This document shows, one piece after another, positions 61,592-62,281 of a DNA stretch of 62,281 nt. The first letter of the stretch is position 1, and the number at the start of each line of letters is the position of its first letter. The stretch comes from Flavobacteriia bacterium. Lineage in GTDB: Bacteria; Bacteroidota; Bacteroidia; Flavobacteriales_D; Crocinitomicaceae. Made by a program: the position numbers and the translations under genes. The stretch lies in the NCBI GenBank assembly GCA_009924735.1, contig RFQZ01000011.1, positions 1-62,281 of the forward strand. Direction: 5' to 3'. The notes under the pieces were generated by a model. That model saw only the letters and a program-made list of their open reading frames with translations. It had not been told where the DNA came from and did no database searches.

Positions 61592-62281
61592 ATGAAAAAA
61601 TCTTACAAAAATTCAATTTTAGGCGCAGTGTTGTCTATTGCTGGGTTTGCTTTTACAAGCTCAGTTATGGCACAGGCCGTAATTACTCAAACCTTCACTT
61701 TTTCGGGAGGAATTCAAGCATTTACGGTTCCCTGTGGTGTCACAAGTGTCACCATTCAAGCATGGGGTGCCGAAGGAGGTGCCGGTACTACCGGTGGTAA
61801 TGGAGCAACGGGAGGTCCAGGCGGACTTGGAGGATATGCAACCGGCGTTTTAAATGTTGTGCCCGGTGACGTGCTAAACATGTTCATCGGTGGGCTAGGT
61901 TCTGCACCCGCAGGTGGGTTTAACGGCGGCGGCAATGGGGGTTCCCAAAACGCTGGCGGTGGTGGTGGTGCAACCGATGTTCGTATCAATGGTACCTCAG
62001 AGGCAAACAGGATAATCGTTGCTGGCGGTGGCGGTGGCGGCGGACGTGCTGGCTGTGAGGCATCATCCGTCGCAGGAGGCAATGGCGGTGGAGGCGGTGG
62101 TCTTTCAGGTGCAAATGGTACTGACGCACCTACATCAGGCGGCGTAGCAGGAGGTGGACAAGGAGGGAACTATTCAGGAATCCAAGGTGTACAGGGCTTG
62201 GCAGGTATTGGATGTCCAGGATTCAGTGGTAGCCATGGTGCAACCGCTGTTTCAGGCACTGGTGGTGTAGGTGGCGCAGGT
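61592..62281 (+). CDS. Glycine-rich secreted protein, 3' truncated by window end
   Basis: 230 codons are visible and the frame is still open at the right edge. The signal peptide (MKKSYKNSILGAVLSIAGFAFTSSVMAQA) is followed by a beta-strand segment (TFTFSGGIQAFTVPCGVTSVTIQAWGAEGG) and then a glycine-rich domain (GGFNGGGNGGSQNAGGGGGATDVRI...IIVAGGGGGGGRAG). This resembles the glycine-rich domain found at the N-terminus of large Bacteroidota surface proteins. In such proteins HYR/PKD modules and a T9SS domain usually follow, but they would lie outside the window. GC content rises sharply because of GGN codons. Confidence 0.82.
   Translation, partial: MKKSYKNSILGAVLSIAGFAFTSSVMAQAVITQTFTFSGGIQAFTVPCGVTSVTIQAWGAEGGAGTTGGNGATGGPGGLGGYATGVLNVVPGDVLNMFIGGLGSAPAGGFNGGGNGGSQNAGGGGGATDVRINGTSEANRIIVAGGGGGGGRAGCEASSVAGGNGGGGGGLSGANGTDAPTSGGVAGGGQGGNYSGIQGVQGLAGIGCPGFSGSHGATAVSGTGGVGGAG

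Noticed and set aside
61756..62082. Proline-rich frame on the minus strand
   Set aside because: It is the antisense of GGN codons in the glycine-rich protein gene.
1..62281. CRISPR arrays or rRNA genes
   Set aside because: No regularly spaced direct repeats and no rRNA-like sequence were seen; repeats in the CHAP protein are protein-level modules.

Overview
The window is chromosomal DNA of a Bacteroidota bacterium, most like the Flavobacteriales/Crocinitomicaceae type. Evidence: seven proteins with the type IX secretion (T9SS) C-terminal sorting domain (YPNP-type motif), TonB-dependent receptors with a carboxypeptidase-like N-terminal domain, a DUF4249 lipoprotein, bacillithiol synthesis (BshC), and many copies of the Bacteroidota -7 promoter box TAnnTTTG(C). 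Genes are densely packed on both strands, often with ATGA or TAATG overlaps.

Layout. 1-3784: an AT-rich stretch with a truncated PepSY-like protein and a TonB receptor/DUF4249 pair, ending at the 3' side of a tRNA-Met (3884-3957, minus). 4069-15611: a BBP2-like barrel, a secreted PHP phosphoesterase, a TetR-controlled RND efflux operon (13013 down to 6900), an SPFH protein, a CAP protein and a barrel protein. 15627-31919: mostly housekeeping: ABC exporter plus bshC, rpmH (159 bp), pckA, cysD-cysN plus a YdeI-like gene, a beta-lactamase-fold hydrolase, a VOC protein, a patatin/barrel protein, a THUMP methyltransferase and citrate synthase. 32028-55498: a secreted-enzyme region with an S9 peptidase, a lamin-tail protein, a tight operon of TonB receptor, endonuclease I and a split 5'-nucleotidase, a PhoD phosphatase followed by a 1935-residue CHAP-domain surface protein, a LamG protein and an NPP-type phosphodiesterase. 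This looks like an extracellular nucleic acid, phosphate and polymer scavenging region.

55687-61424 is the most unusual part. A DUF5690 transporter gene is followed by a compositionally different, AT-rich block with ravA-viaA (MoxR AAA+ ATPase and VWA partner) and a higBA-type toxin-antitoxin pair. Their boundaries behave like integron gene cassettes. GTTACCG precedes ravA and its exact complement CGGTAAC follows viaA; GTTAGCG precedes higB and its exact complement CGCTAAC follows higA. The block then runs directly into a degenerate second copy (94 bp, 8 differences by eye) of the 3' end of the DUF5690 gene, starting at GTTTAAAC. No integrase or transposase is in the window, so this would be a cassette cluster without integrase, or an element moved in trans. 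The window ends inside a glycine-rich secreted protein gene.
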